Shown here: positions 27,832 to 37,317 of the stretch, piece after piece
Position numbering within the stretch: position 1 is the stretch's first letter
Layout: every line of letters begins with the position of its first letter
NCBI RefSeq assembly: GCF_012396015.1
Contig: NZ_JAAXOQ010000014.1
Location: 46,687-110,686 of the forward strand
DNA length: 64,000 nt
From: Tsukamurella spumae
Lineage (GTDB): Bacteria; Actinomycetota; Actinomycetes; Mycobacteriales; Mycobacteriaceae
Reading direction: 5' to 3'
Translations under genes and position numbers: made by a program
The notes under the pieces: model-generated
Databases searched by the model: none
Seen by the model: the letters and a program-made list of their open reading frames with translations, nothing else
What the model was told of the DNA's origin: nothing

Positions 27832-27847
27832 CTGACTCAAGAGTAAG
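27832..27847. promoter_or_regulatory. Second operator CTGACTCAAGAGTAAG at the tetR promoter
   Basis: An imperfect TTAC-N6-GTAA palindrome directly after the -10 box and overlapping the ribosome site AAGGAGG (27845-27851), well placed for autorepression. Confidence 0.55.
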
Positions 27848-27857
27848 GAGGGCGTCG

Positions 27858-28454
27858 ATGGCCGGTGGAACGAAGCGTCTGCCCCGCGCGGTGCGCGAGC
27901 AGCAGATGCTGGACGCTGCCATTAAGGTGTTCTCGCGCAACGGGTTCTACGAGACGTCCATGGACGCCGTGGCGCGTGAAGCGCAGATCAGCAAGCCGAT
28001 GCTCTACCTGTACTACGGGTCCAAGGACGAGCTGTTCGGCGCCTGCGTCACTCGCGAGGCGGGCAAGTTCATGCGCAGCATCGAGTTCGACGCGAGCCCC
28101 ACGCTCCCGCCGCTGCAGCGCCTGCGCTCGGTGATCGCCGGCTTTCTCAAATACGTCGACCAGAACCGTGACGCGTGGCGGGTGATGTACCGCGAGGCGA
28201 CCGGTCAGGCCGCGTTCGCGGCGCTGTCGGAGACCAGTCGCGAGCGGGTGGTCGAGATGACGGCGGTGTTGCTCCGCGAGGCCGCGAAGTACGCCCCCGA
28301 CGACACCGACTTCGAGCTCTACGCCGTGGCGCTGGTCGGCTCCGGTGAGGCGATCGCGGACCGTCTGGCCACCGGAAAGGTCGAGTTGGACCGCGCCGTC
28401 GAGATCATGACCTCGTTCCTCTGGGGCGGCATCCGCGGCGACCGTCCGGAGTAG
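27858..28454 (+). CDS. TetR-family transcriptional regulator (Rv0238-like)
   Basis: A 198-residue TetR protein with its helix-turn-helix at about residues 18-60 (FSRNGFYETSMDAVAREAQISKP is the HTH region, quoted in part: SMDAVAREAQISKPMLYLYY). The C-terminal ligand domain is unassigned. It has a strong ribosome site AAGGAGG and two palindromic sites around its own -10 box. The same palindrome at fabG4/fadA2 and fadE5 makes it a candidate repressor of this lipid gene set, with an acyl-CoA as a plausible but unproven ligand. In M. tuberculosis a TetR gene occupies the same place after lpqI. Confidence 0.88.
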   Translation: MAGGTKRLPRAVREQQMLDAAIKVFSRNGFYETSMDAVAREAQISKPMLYLYYGSKDELFGACVTREAGKFMRSIEFDASPTLPPLQRLRSVIAGFLKYVDQNRDAWRVMYREATGQAAFAALSETSRERVVEMTAVLLREAAKYAPDDTDFELYAVALVGSGEAIADRLATGKVELDRAVEIMTSFLWGGIRGDRPE

Positions 28455-28503
28455 TTCGCCGACGGTGCGCCCGGGTGCTCGACGCTCGGGCGCTGCGGAA
28501 GGC

Positions 28504-28523
28504 GCGCATACCCTCTCGGAACG
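28504..28523. repeat. Dispersed GCGCATACCC element, half copy
   Basis: Seventeen of twenty bases match the right arm of the palindrome at 19762-19781. It lies in the gap between tetR and htdX. Confidence 0.5.
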
Positions 28524-28550
28524 ACGCATGCCCTGTCGACCGGGGAGACA

Positions 28551-28588
28551 ACGGTGCCCCGCCTGGTCGAAGCCGGGCGGGGCACCGT
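28551..28588. terminator. Hairpin terminator between convergent tetR and htdX
   Basis: Sixteen-base arms (28551-28566 and 28573-28588) with one mismatch enclose the loop TCGAAG. No U-tract follows, as is common in actinobacteria. Confidence 0.8.
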
Positions 28589-28599
28589 CGAACAGCGGG

Positions 28600-29490
28600 C
28601 TACAGCGGGGTGACGGTGGCCGTCACGTGCGGGAAGCCCTTCTTGAGGTCCTTCGCCACGATCTCGGTGCCGCCGGTGGCCTCGTCGCGCGAGACGTACA
28701 GGCCGATCCGTGCGGGCAGGATCACCGGCTTGCCGAAGCGCACGTGGTGCACCACCGCGTCGGGGACGTGCCCCTCGACCACGCGCAGCATCGCCGCCGC
28801 CGTCCAGGCGCCGTGCGCGATCGACGACGGGAAGCCGAAGGCCTTGCCGCCCAAGGGCGACATGTGGATCGGGTTCCGGTCGCCGCTGACTCCGGCGTAC
28901 CGACGGATGAGCGAGCCGTTCACGGACAGCACCGCGTCGGGGGCGCCCGGGCGCCCCTCCTTGGGGGCCGGCCCGGACTTCTCTCCCGACAGCGACGTGC
29001 GCTGCTGGATGAGCATCGTCGACACCTCGGAGGCGACCGATGCGCCGGACGCATCGGTGAACTCCGTCGTGAAGTCGATGAGCATGCCCTTGCGGTGCTC
29101 GCGCAGGTTGCCCACGGACGTGCGCAGCGTGAGCGATTCGCCCGGCACCACGCGGCGACGCCGCGTGAGCGTGTTCTCCACGTGCACGGAACCCACTGCG
29201 GCGGCGGGGAAGTCGTCGGCCAGGAACAGGTCCATGATCAGCGGGAAGGACAGCACGTAGAGGTACATCACGGGCACCTCGCCGGTGTTCTTGAGCCCGA
29301 CGACCTCGCAGTACTCGCCGACCCGCGCGGGATCGACGTCGACGGTGAGCTCGACGGTCCGGTCCGGCAGGACGGTCTCCGGCTTGAGCGGGCCCTGCTT
29401 GCCCACGACCGGCAGGATGCCGCGCAGTCCGCGGGTGAGCACCGACAGGCTCGACGGCGGTGCCTGCAGCACGGTCACGTTCTTGGCCAT
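28600..29490 (-). CDS. htdX: MaoC-like 3-hydroxyacyl thioester dehydratase HtdX
   Basis: A 296-residue protein with two hotdog halves; the second contains the hydratase-2 region around RYAGVSGDRNPIHMS, where the Asp-x4-His pair is catalytic, followed by IAHGAWTAAAML. It dehydrates (R)-3-hydroxyacyl-CoA or -ACP in fatty acid metabolism. Length and order match M. tuberculosis Rv0241c. It starts one base after the fabG4 stop, so it is the second gene of a fabG4-htdX operon and provides the dehydratase step after FabG4 reduction. Confidence 0.9.
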   Translation of the reverse strand: MAKNVTVLQAPPSSLSVLTRGLRGILPVVGKQGPLKPETVLPDRTVELTVDVDPARVGEYCEVVGLKNTGEVPVMYLYVLSFPLIMDLFLADDFPAAAVGSVHVENTLTRRRRVVPGESLTLRTSVGNLREHRKGMLIDFTTEFTDASGASVASEVSTMLIQQRTSLSGEKSGPAPKEGRPGAPDAVLSVNGSLIRRYAGVSGDRNPIHMSPLGGKAFGFPSSIAHGAWTAAAMLRVVEGHVPDAVVHHVRFGKPVILPARIGLYVSRDEATGGTEIVAKDLKKGFPHVTATVTPL

Positions 29491-29491
29491 A

Positions 29492-30850
29492 TCAGGCTCC
29501 CAGCAGGCTCTGACCGCAGACGCGCACGACGTTGCCGGTCACCGCGGCCGAGGACGGCGCCGCGAAGAAGGAGATGGTCTCCGCGACATCGACGGTCTGG
29601 CCGCCCTGCTGCAGCGAGTTCATCAGGCGGCCGGCCTGGCGCGTGGCCAGCGGGATCGCCGCGGTCATCGCGGTCTCGATGAAGCCGGGGGCCACAGCGT
29701 TGATGGTGATGTTCTTCTTCGCGAGCACCGGGGTGTACGCGTCGACGAGGCCGATGACGCCGGCCTTGGTCGCGCCGTAGTTGGTCTGGCCGCGGTTACC
29801 GGCGATGCCGGCGATCGAGGAGACGTCGACGACCGCGCCGCCCTCGTTCAGGGCGTCCTCCGCGAGCAGGGCGTCGACCAGCTGCTTCGGGGCCTTGAGG
29901 TTGACGGCCATGACCGAGTTCCAGCGGCCCTCGTCCATGTTCGCGAGCAGCTTGTCGCGGGTGATGCCGGCGTTGTTGACGATGATGTCGAGCCCGTTGT
30001 GACGCGACTTCACTAGCTCGGCGATCTTCTTGCCCGCGTCCTCGGCGGTCACGTCGAGCGGCAGCGCGGTGCCGCCGACCTTGTTCGCGACCGCGGACAG
30101 TGCCTCGCCGGCGGCGGGGATGTCGGCGGCGATCACGTGCGCACCGTCGCGAGAGAGGACCTCGGCGATGGTCGCTCCGATGCCGCGGGCGGCGCCGGTC
30201 ACCAGCGCGACCTTGCCGGCGAGCGGCTTGTCCCAGTCAGCGGGGGCGGTCGCGTCCTTGTCCGTGATGCGGATGACCTGCGCGTCGACGTAGGCCGACT
30301 TGCCCGACAGGAGGAAGCGCAGCGTCGAGGCGAGACCGGAGGCGCCGGTCGCGGCGTCCGGGTGGACGTACACGAGCTGGGCCGTGGCACCGTCGCGCAG
30401 CTCCTTGGCCACCGAGCGGGTGAAGCCCTCGAGCGCGCGTGCGGCGATGTGCTCGTCCAGATCCTCGATCAGCTCCGGCGTGGTCCCGAGGACCACGAGG
30501 CGGGCGCTGTTGCCCAGCGAGCGCATCTGCGGGGCGAAGAACTCGTACAGGCCGACCAGCTCGTCGATCGAGGTGATGCCGGTGGCGTCGAAGACCGCGC
30601 CACCCAGCTTCTCGGCGCCGCGGGCGCCGCCGTTGTTGACGACGAGGTCGTAGTCGGCGAGCAGCTCGCGGACGGGCTCGACGAGGCGGCCCTTGCCGCC
30701 GAGGAGGACGGGGCCGGCGAGTGCCGGCTTGCCGGGCTGGTAGCGGCGCAGGACCGGCGGCTGGGGCAGGCCGAGTCGGCTGGCCAGGAAGGAGCCGGGG
30801 CCCGACTTCACGAAGGCCGCGTAGAAGTCCGTGCTGGGTGCATCAGGCAT
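29492..30850 (-). CDS. fabG4: 3-oxoacyl-ACP/CoA reductase FabG4 (high-molecular-weight FabG)
   Basis: This 452-residue SDR is of the long FabG4 type: an N-terminal flavodoxin-like domain of about 200 residues is fused to a C-terminal ketoreductase domain. The NAD(P) motif VTGAARGIG lies near residues 216-224, NNAG near 295, and catalytic Tyr near 357 in the YGATK motif. It reduces 3-oxoacyl thioesters, with NADH preference reported for mycobacterial FabG4. ATG 30850 gives a length within two residues of Rv0242c. The promoter region holds the palindrome at 30899-30914 shared with divergent fadA2. Confidence 0.92.
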   Translation of the reverse strand: MPDAPSTDFYAAFVKSGPGSFLASRLGLPQPPVLRRYQPGKPALAGPVLLGGKGRLVEPVRELLADYDLVVNNGGARGAEKLGGAVFDATGITSIDELVGLYEFFAPQMRSLGNSARLVVLGTTPELIEDLDEHIAARALEGFTRSVAKELRDGATAQLVYVHPDAATGASGLASTLRFLLSGKSAYVDAQVIRITDKDATAPADWDKPLAGKVALVTGAARGIGATIAEVLSRDGAHVIAADIPAAGEALSAVANKVGGTALPLDVTAEDAGKKIAELVKSRHNGLDIIVNNAGITRDKLLANMDEGRWNSVMAVNLKAPKQLVDALLAEDALNEGGAVVDVSSIAGIAGNRGQTNYGATKAGVIGLVDAYTPVLAKKNITINAVAPGFIETAMTAAIPLATRQAGRLMNSLQQGGQTVDVAETISFFAAPSSAAVTGNVVRVCGQSLLGA

Positions 30851-30898
30851 GTGAGGTACCTCATCCGTGTGGGGTTCCGATAGGCTATCGACAAGCAA

Positions 30899-30914
30899 CT
30901 TACTCCAGAGTAAG
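30899..30914. promoter_or_regulatory. Operator CTTACTCCAGAGTAAG between fabG4 and fadA2
   Basis: Near-perfect palindrome (arms CTTACTC/GAGTAAG around two bases) in the divergent promoter region; matches the sites at tetR and fadE5. Confidence 0.65.
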
Positions 30915-30955
30915 AATACTCGGTAGTAGCAACCCTCGATCACAGGGAGAAACCC

Positions 30956-32239
30956 GTGGCAAACATCGCAACCCGCCCGGTCGCCATTCTCGGTGGCAAC
31001 CGCATCCCGTTCGCCCGCTCGGACCGCGCGTACGCCAAGGCCAGCAATCAGGACATGTTCACCGCTGCGCTCAATGGTCTCGTGAGCCGGTTCAATCTGC
31101 AGGGCGAGCAGCTCGGCGCGGTGGTCGGCGGCGCGGTGCTCAAGCACAGCCGCGACTTCAACCTGATCCGCGAGTCGGTGCTCGGCAGCCCGCTGAGCCC
31201 GTACACCCCCGCGTTCGACGTCCAGCAGGCGTGCGCCACCGGCCTGCAGGCGATCAACGCCGCTGCTCAGGGCATCCAGCTCGGCCGCTACGAGGCGGCC
31301 ATCGGCGGCGGCACCGACACCACCTCAGACGCGCCGATCGGCGTCTCCGAGGGCATGCGCAAGGTGATGCTCGAGCTCAACCGCGCGTCCAGCACCGTCG
31401 ACCGGCTCAAGCTGCTCGGCAAGCTCCCGGCCAACCTGGGCATCGACATCCCGCGCAACGGCGAGCCGCGCACCGGCATGTCGATGGGCGAGCACGCCGC
31501 CATCACGGCCAAGGAGTTCGGTGTCTCGCGCGCCGAGCAGGACGAGCTGGCCTACCTCAGCCACACGAACATGGCCGCCGCGTACGACCGCGGCTTCTTC
31601 GAGGACCTGATCACCCCGTACCTCGGCCTCACCCGCGACGACAACCTGCGCCCCGGCAGCACCGTCGAGAAGCTGTCGACCCTCAAGCCCGTCTTCGGCG
31701 TCTCGCTGGGCGATGCGACGATGACGGCCGGCAACTCGACGCCGCTCACGGACGGCGCGTCGACGGTGCTGCTGTCCTCGGACGAGTGGGCGGCCGAGCG
31801 CGGTCTTCCGGTGCTCGCGTACCTCAAGGACGTCGAGTACTCGGCCGTGGACTACGTCGGCGGCAAGGACGGACTGCTCATGGCGCCGACCTACGCGGTC
31901 CCGAAGCTGTTGGCGCGCAACGGCCTGACGCTGCAGGACTTCGACTTCTACGAGATCCACGAGGCCTTCGCCTCCGTGGTGCTGGCGACGCTGCAGGCGT
32001 GGGAGTCGCCCGAGTACTGCAAGGACCGCCTGGGCCTGGACAAGCCGCTCGGCTCGATCGACCGGTCGAAGCTGAACGTGAACGGCTCGTCGCTGGCGGC
32101 CGGCCACCCGTTCGCCGCGACCGGCGGTCGTATCGTGGCCTCCGCCGCGAAGCAGATCAAGGAGAACGGCGGCGGCCGCGCGCTGATCTCGATCTGCGCC
32201 GCCGGCGGTCAGGGCATCACCGCGATCATCGAGGGCTGA
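30956..32239 (+). CDS. fadA2: Acetyl-CoA acyltransferase (thiolase) FadA2
   Basis: The 427-residue thiolase has nucleophile Cys93 in QQACATGLQ, a conserved GHPFAATGG near residue 382 with the catalytic His, and the second Cys in ICAAGGQG close to the C-terminus. It catalyses thiolytic cleavage of 3-oxoacyl-CoA, the last beta-oxidation step, or the reverse condensation. GTG 30956 is preceded by AGGGAG. Divergent from fabG4-htdX, and with fadE5 nearby, it completes a set of acyl-CoA dehydrogenase, dehydratase, reductase and thiolase under what appears to be a common operator. Confidence 0.92.
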   Translation: MANIATRPVAILGGNRIPFARSDRAYAKASNQDMFTAALNGLVSRFNLQGEQLGAVVGGAVLKHSRDFNLIRESVLGSPLSPYTPAFDVQQACATGLQAINAAAQGIQLGRYEAAIGGGTDTTSDAPIGVSEGMRKVMLELNRASSTVDRLKLLGKLPANLGIDIPRNGEPRTGMSMGEHAAITAKEFGVSRAEQDELAYLSHTNMAAAYDRGFFEDLITPYLGLTRDDNLRPGSTVEKLSTLKPVFGVSLGDATMTAGNSTPLTDGASTVLLSSDEWAAERGLPVLAYLKDVEYSAVDYVGGKDGLLMAPTYAVPKLLARNGLTLQDFDFYEIHEAFASVVLATLQAWESPEYCKDRLGLDKPLGSIDRSKLNVNGSSLAAGHPFAATGGRIVASAAKQIKENGGGRALISICAAGGQGITAIIEG

Positions 32240-32272
32240 TGTAGCGGGCCCCGGCCGCCTACAGTGGTGGGC

Positions 32273-32695
32273 ATGAGCACGACGGACGACGTGGTCGAGA
32301 AGATCCTTCGCGACCACGACACCATCACGGTGGTCGGGGCCAGCGCCGATCCGGCGAAGGCGGCGCACGACGTGCCCGCCTACATGCAGCACCGGGGCTG
32401 GCGCATCATCCCGGTGAACCCGCACGCCGAGGAGATCCTCGGCGAAAAGGTGTACCGCACACTGGCGGACATCCCGGAGCAGGTCGGGCTGGTCGATGTC
32501 TTCCGGCCCTCGGAGTTCACACCGGACATCGCCCGGCAGGCCGTGGCCGCGGGCGCGACCGCGCTGTGGCTGCAGTTGGGGATCCGCTCGGCGGAGGCCC
32601 GGGAGATCGCGGAATCCGCGGGGCTGCTGTACGTCGAGGACCGGTGTCTCATCATCGAGCAGCGGCGGACGCGGATCTCCCGGAGGACGGCGTGA
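32273..32695 (+). CDS. CoA-binding Rossmann protein (YccU family)
   Basis: A 140-residue single CoA-binding domain: TVVGASADPAKAAHDVPAYM near the N-terminus is the nucleotide loop (shown here within limits), followed by VNPHAEEILGEKVY and VDVFRPSE. The family is widespread and binds CoA; the biological function is unknown. TACAGT (32260-32265) plus seven bases precedes the ATG, giving a leaderless start; an in-frame GTG at 32264 is less likely. The stop overlaps the next gene (GTGA). Confidence 0.85.
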   Translation: MSTTDDVVEKILRDHDTITVVGASADPAKAAHDVPAYMQHRGWRIIPVNPHAEEILGEKVYRTLADIPEQVGLVDVFRPSEFTPDIARQAVAAGATALWLQLGIRSAEAREIAESAGLLYVEDRCLIIEQRRTRISRRTA

Positions 32696-33192
32696 GCATC
32701 GGCATCGTGATCGTCCTCGTGGTTGCGGTGGTCGCCGTGCTCACGCTGGTCGGCGTCCTCTGGTTCGTCCGCGACTCCAACAAGCGCATCAAGGATTTCG
32801 CACGGTCCTCCGACCTGATTCCCGGCCGGCCCGGGCGCGCGCCCGCGGAATGGGCCGATTCGACTGCGCCCGAAGCGCTGCTGCACCAGCGGGTCCGCTA
32901 TGCGATCGCCGACGTGCATCGCGGCGCCGCCGCCCCCGCGGTCCCGCCGCCCGCGGACTCGGCCGTGCACGGACCCGACTCCGACCTCGCCGCGCTCGAC
33001 GACGCCGTCTTCGGCCTCGACGACGAGATCATCGCCGCCGCGCGGCTGTCCGGCGAGGAGCGCACCGCGGCGCTGGGGGAGCTGGAGCCCAAGGTCGCGG
33101 CGCTGGAGTCGCTGACCGGGAAGCTCTGGGACGCGCCGTCCGCGCGCCGCCGCGAGCTCATCGACGCGACCGCCACGGCCCTGCGCCGCTGA
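32692..33192 (+). CDS. Single-span membrane protein of unknown function
   Basis: The 166-residue product has one N-terminal hydrophobic segment at residues 3-25 and a cytoplasmic part with Ala/Pro-rich linker and predicted helices rich in Glu and Ala. No family recognised. Its GTG start overlaps the stop of the CoA-binding protein gene, so the two are translationally coupled. The following 224 bases (33193-33416) hold no clear gene or hairpin. Confidence 0.68.
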   Translation: MSIGIVIVLVVAVVAVLTLVGVLWFVRDSNKRIKDFARSSDLIPGRPGRAPAEWADSTAPEALLHQRVRYAIADVHRGAAAPAVPPPADSAVHGPDSDLAALDDAVFGLDDEIIAAARLSGEERTAALGELEPKVAALESLTGKLWDAPSARRRELIDATATALRR

Positions 33193-33416
33193 GGACCGCG
33201 GCCCCCGCCCCTGGATTCCCGCGCCCGCCGGATGGCTCTCGCGTCGTGATGACTCACGATGTCGGGTTCCGGTGAGGGAGAGGGGTCACCACGCGCCCGT
33301 GATCGCGGACTACCCGAAATCCTGAGCGGGTTGCCGGTCGGAGTCGACCGCGAAGCACTGCCGCGCAGCGTGGAAGGGCGGGGTATGCATCGGCGGTGAC
33401 CTGTCCTCCCGACGAC

Positions 33417-34442
33417 CTACCGCGCTGATACTCGGGACCGCATTCTCTCCACCGCGCGGCTGAGCACCCAGGCCAGGGGCACGGTCACCAGGGAGGTCAC
33501 GGCGACGATCGTCCACGTCGAGCCCTGGAACAGCGAGTAGTGCAGCACGTTGAGCACGACGACGTCCATCGCCATCACGTGGATCAGGAAGTACTCGTAG
33601 CTGATCGACCCCAGCCACACCATCGGTCGGGAGCCCAGTACGCCCGGCCGGCCGACGGCGAAGGCGGCCACCAGCAGACCGCCGATCAGCGCCTCGAGCA
33701 GGTACTTCGTCACGCCCTGCGGGGCGGTCGGCAGGCGCAGGTCGAGCGGACCGGCGGCGGGGGTCAGCAGCACCGCGAAGGCCGCCGCCGCGACGAGCAG
33801 CGATGCCGGACGTGCCCACCGCACCCACGCCGCTGCCCGCACCCGGTCGATCACCAGCGCGACGACGATCCCGGCGGCGAAGGCCGCGGCGTAGGCCGGC
33901 GGCCAGGTGCGGGTGGTCTTGCCGAACACGGTCGTCTCGATGACCAGCACCAGCCACCCGGCGGACAGTGCCACCATCGCCGCGGGCACGATCCACGCCC
34001 GCGGCCCGCACCGGACGATCGCCAGCCCCAACAGCGGCAGTACCAGGTAGAACGCGATCTCGACGCACATGCTCCACATCTGCGAGAGCCCCGTGTGCAC
34101 GTACCCGACCCCGTAGATCTGGGTGAAGGTCAGGTGCCGCAGGTACCCGACCCAGCCCCGGCCGTGGGTGGAACCGTCGGGCCGCCAGAGGTAGATCACA
34201 TAGACGACGGTGACCACGGTCCAGTAGGCGGGCAGGACCCGCCATGCGCGGTGCGCCCAGTACCGCCGCAGGTCGGGCCCGCGGGCCCCCGTCGACCTCG
34301 CTGCTGTGACCCATGGCCGCACCAGCAGGAACCCGGAGAGGGCGAAGAACACCGGCACCGCGCCCTGCAGCCGGGAGTACGCGGCTCCCCAGACGTCGGG
34401 GGTGTAGTCGCCCGCCCAGAACGCCGCGTGGGTCACGCACAC
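33417..34442 (-). CDS. Acyltransferase 3 family membrane protein, start codon unclear
   Basis: This OafA-like acyltransferase shows FFALSGFLLVRPWV, HRAWRVLPAYW and SQMWSMCVEIAFYL, with about ten spans. The first usable start, GTG 34442, would remove the conserved N-terminal segment FPALTGLRAVAAFA, which is encoded in the same frame just upstream (to about 34484) without an ATG, GTG or TTG. Either an unusual start such as ATC 34511 is used, or the gene is damaged, or there is a sequencing error. The gene follows the YhgE-type exporter on the same strand. Acceptor unknown; likely a surface glycan or lipid. Confidence 0.72.
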   Translation of the reverse strand: MCVTHAAFWAGDYTPDVWGAAYSRLQGAVPVFFALSGFLLVRPWVTAARSTGARGPDLRRYWAHRAWRVLPAYWTVVTVVYVIYLWRPDGSTHGRGWVGYLRHLTFTQIYGVGYVHTGLSQMWSMCVEIAFYLVLPLLGLAIVRCGPRAWIVPAAMVALSAGWLVLVIETTVFGKTTRTWPPAYAAAFAAGIVVALVIDRVRAAAWVRWARPASLLVAAAAFAVLLTPAAGPLDLRLPTAPQGVTKYLLEALIGGLLVAAFAVGRPGVLGSRPMVWLGSISYEYFLIHVMAMDVVVLNVLHYSLFQGSTWTIVAVTSLVTVPLAWVLSRAVERMRSRVSAR

Positions 34443-34518
34443 GGCGAACGCCGCGACCGCCCGCAGACCGGTGAGGGCGGGAAACTGTTGGGAGCGCTGA
34501 GCGGTGTCGATATGCGGT

Positions 34519-36507
34519 TCAGATCTTGATCGCGGGCATGAGCCGGTCGAGGTTCCACAGTCGGTTGCGCCGCGCGGACAGACACGAGACGGCGATCGAT
34601 ACGACCCAGATGAACATCATCACCCCGATCGCCATCCAGAGCCGGTGGTCGATGCCGCCGAGCACGAGTTGCCGGAGACCGTTGACGCCGTAGGTCATCG
34701 GGTCGTACTTGTGCAGCACCTGGAAGGGCCTGGCGGTGGTCTCCACCGGATACATGCCGCCGGAGCTCACCAGCTGCAGCATGAGCAGCGCCATGATGAG
34801 CACGCGCCCGACCGCCGGACCGACGAGCGCGTTCACCGCCTGGGTGAACGCGATGAAGGCGAGCGAGACGCCCATCATGAAGAACACCATCGCGATCGGG
34901 TGCGCGACTTGCAGGCCCAGCGCGAACCGCACCACGCAGTACAGGATCACCGCCTGGCACAGGCCGATGGCGGCGGCCGGGAGGTAGCTGGCCATCACCA
35001 CCCGGATCGCCAGCACCTCGGCTGCGATGGCGCGGTTCTGCAAGGGGCGGAACACCATCCACAGCACCAGCGCACCGAAGAACAGCGCGAGCGTGAGGAA
35101 GAAGGGCGCCATGCCCGAGCCGAAGTTCGGTGCCCGGTTCTCGTGCGACGCGTCCAGCTGGACCGGCCCGCCGATCGTCGCGGCGACCTGGGAGGCCTGC
35201 TCCTGCGACCACTTCGGCACCGCACCGGCACCCTCGTGCAGCTTGGTCGCGAGTTCGCGACTGCCGGTGCGCAATTGCCCCGTGCCGACCGAGAGTTTGC
35301 CGGCACCGTCGGACAGTTGGGTGATGCCGTCGTCGAGCGTGGCGTTCCCGGCGGCGAGCTGCGCCGCGCCGGAGCGCAGCTGCGAGATCTTCGCGGTGAG
35401 GTCGGTGCCGGTGGTGCCCACCTGGCCGAGCATCGTCGCCAGGGGGCTGCCGGGGGTGCGGAGCTGCTCGGTGAGCGTGGCGGCGGCGGACGATGCGGCG
35501 ACGACCTGCTGCTTCGCGGCGGCGGGTACCGAGGCCTGGGCGAGCTGGGCCCGCACGGCCCGTAGGCCCTCCGCGGCCTGCCGGGCGGCGGGGTCGGGGC
35601 TGGCGGTGAGCTGCTTGATCGCGGCGTCGATGCCGGCGAGCGCGGCATCCTGCGTCTGGATGAACAGTCCGGCCTTGTCGGCGGCGTCGGCGAGTGCGGC
35701 GGCGCTCTGCTGGAGCTGCGCGGTGTTCCCGCCCAGCCCGGACAATGCCCTCGTGACGGCGAGGAGGGGGTCGGTGGCCTGGTTGATGCCGTCGGAGAGC
35801 TGCTGCGACCCGGCCCGCAGCTGCGCGGAGCCGGTCTTCGCGGTGGACAGGCCCGTGGCGAGTTGTTTGGCACCGTCGTCGGCGGTGTCCAGACCGTCCG
35901 CGAGCTTGCCGGCCCCGTCGGCGGCCTGTTCGATACCCGCGCCGGCGGTGATGACCATCGACAGGACCTGGTTGACGGCCTGCCCGGAGATCCGGGTGGA
36001 CACCGCGTTCAGGACCTGGGCCATCGCCGACTGGCCGATGGTCGAGCTGACGTAGTTGTTGGCGTCGTTGTAGACCGCGCGCAGCTGTGCCTTCTCCGGA
36101 GTGCCGGACAGGGGCGAGGCGATCGCGGAGGAGAAGTTCTCCGGCAGTTCGAGCATGAAGTAGTAGGTGCCGTCCTTGACGCCCTTGGCGGCCTCCGCCG
36201 GGGAGACGATGTGCCAGTCGAGGCTCTTGTCGTCCGCGAGCGATTTCTCCACCTCGGCACCGGCATTGATCTTCTGGCCCTTGACCTCGGTGCCCTTGTC
36301 GGCATTGACCAACGCCACCGGCATCTTGTTGACGTGGCCGAAGGGATCCCAGAACGCCCACAGGTACAGCGCGCCGTACACGAGCGGGAGCAGCATGATC
36401 ACGACGATCGCGGCGCGCGTGAGCCGGCTGCGGCCGAAGCGCTTGATCTCGGAACCGAAGGCCAGTCCGGCGGCGATGGGGATGAGGCGGCTCTTCTTCT
36501 CGGACAA
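34519..36507 (-). CDS. YhgE/Pip-type ABC-2 membrane protein
   Basis: A 662-residue protein with one N-terminal span (near residues 30-50) and about six spans after residue 430. Between them is a large extracytoplasmic region rich in Ala, Gly and Gln with heptad-like repeats (GAKQLATGL, GSAQLRAGSQQL, GAAQLAAGN), the usual coiled region of YhgE/Pip proteins. These resemble permeases of export systems for lipids or proteins. Start TTG 36507 was chosen because GGAAGGA precedes it by eight bases, at the end of the upstream ATPase-like gene five bases away. Substrate unknown. Confidence 0.84.
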   Translation of the reverse strand: MSEKKSRLIPIAAGLAFGSEIKRFGRSRLTRAAIVVIMLLPLVYGALYLWAFWDPFGHVNKMPVALVNADKGTEVKGQKINAGAEVEKSLADDKSLDWHIVSPAEAAKGVKDGTYYFMLELPENFSSAIASPLSGTPEKAQLRAVYNDANNYVSSTIGQSAMAQVLNAVSTRISGQAVNQVLSMVITAGAGIEQAADGAGKLADGLDTADDGAKQLATGLSTAKTGSAQLRAGSQQLSDGINQATDPLLAVTRALSGLGGNTAQLQQSAAALADAADKAGLFIQTQDAALAGIDAAIKQLTASPDPAARQAAEGLRAVRAQLAQASVPAAAKQQVVAASSAAATLTEQLRTPGSPLATMLGQVGTTGTDLTAKISQLRSGAAQLAAGNATLDDGITQLSDGAGKLSVGTGQLRTGSRELATKLHEGAGAVPKWSQEQASQVAATIGGPVQLDASHENRAPNFGSGMAPFFLTLALFFGALVLWMVFRPLQNRAIAAEVLAIRVVMASYLPAAAIGLCQAVILYCVVRFALGLQVAHPIAMVFFMMGVSLAFIAFTQAVNALVGPAVGRVLIMALLMLQLVSSGGMYPVETTARPFQVLHKYDPMTYGVNGLRQLVLGGIDHRLWMAIGVMMFIWVVSIAVSCLSARRNRLWNLDRLMPAIKI

Positions 36508-36512
36508 GGGAA

Positions 36513-37181
36513 TCAGTCCTTCCGGGTCAGGGCGCGTCGGTCGTGCAGGGTGTGCTGGGGTGCCGTGCCGCCGAGGGGATTGGTCACCCCGACGATCACG
36601 GTGTACTCCTCGGCGATCGCGCCGAGCCGCTGTACGGCGTCGGCGCGGCCGGGGTTGTCGCGAACCTGTTCGAGATCGCCCACGATCAGGATCGGGTGAT
36701 TGCTGAGCAGGGCCAGGGTGATCCGGAGCAGGAACAGCTGCAGGTCCGTCAGTTCGACGATGCGGGTCCGGGATCCGGGCCGGTCGAGGTCGCCGAACAC
36801 GCGGTCCAGTTCGAGCCGCCCGGCGCTGAGCGGCACCATCGAGTACCAGGGAGCGAGCCAGCGCCGCTGTTCGGCCAGAACGGTTTCGACGGTGACCGAC
36901 TCGTCCAGGTCGTCGATGCCCTCGAAGGCCGCGATCGCGCACCGCTTGCGGATCGCGGCGGGGCTCCTGGCTCCCAGGGCGTCGACGGTGCCGTGCGTGG
37001 GCCGCAGGCGCCCGGCGAGGGTCAGGAGCAGTGCGTTCTGGTCCGGCCCGGCCGGCATCTGCACGGCGTGCAGGCCGCGGTCGAACTCCAGGTCGATCCC
37101 GCGGAAGAGCGGGCCGTGCTCGCCGTCGACGCCGAGGTCGACCGCTCGCAGTTGTACATCGTTCGGCTGGGATTCGCCCAT
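36513..37181 (-). CDS. Degenerate ABC ATPase-like protein paired with the YhgE-type permease
   Basis: The 222-residue protein has the outline of an ABC nucleotide-binding domain (residues 10-200), including a LRPTHGTVDALG segment after the P-loop position and ILIVGDLEQV at the Walker B position. However, the P-loop reads MPAGPDQNALLL (from residue 42), so the Walker A Lys and Thr are replaced by Gln48 and Asn49. The LSGGQ signature is also absent (VELTDLQLFLLR). It is unlikely to hydrolyse ATP normally. ATG 37181 has GGAG seven bases upstream. It is followed closely by the permease gene and probably acts with it as a regulatory partner. Confidence 0.75.
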   Translation of the reverse strand: MGESQPNDVQLRAVDLGVDGEHGPLFRGIDLEFDRGLHAVQMPAGPDQNALLLTLAGRLRPTHGTVDALGARSPAAIRKRCAIAAFEGIDDLDESVTVETVLAEQRRWLAPWYSMVPLSAGRLELDRVFGDLDRPGSRTRIVELTDLQLFLLRITLALLSNHPILIVGDLEQVRDNPGRADAVQRLGAIAEEYTVIVGVTNPLGGTAPQHTLHDRRALTRKD

Positions 37182-37252
37182 GGATGCTCTCCGCTGGTCC
37201 TGGAACTGGTGAGGCGCAGGTCGGTTCTCGATCCTACGGGTGGGGAACGGGC

Positions 37253-37285
37253 GAGGGCGCCCCGACTGCTGGTCGGAGCGCCCTC
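37253..37285. terminator. Hairpin terminator downstream of fadE5
   Basis: Fourteen-base arms at 37253-37266 and 37272-37285 with one mismatch and loop TGCTG, between the fadE5 stop and the next minus-strand gene. Confidence 0.75.
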
Positions 37286-37317
37286 GTGAAGTGCGCGTAG
37301 CCGTTACGGCGCGACGA

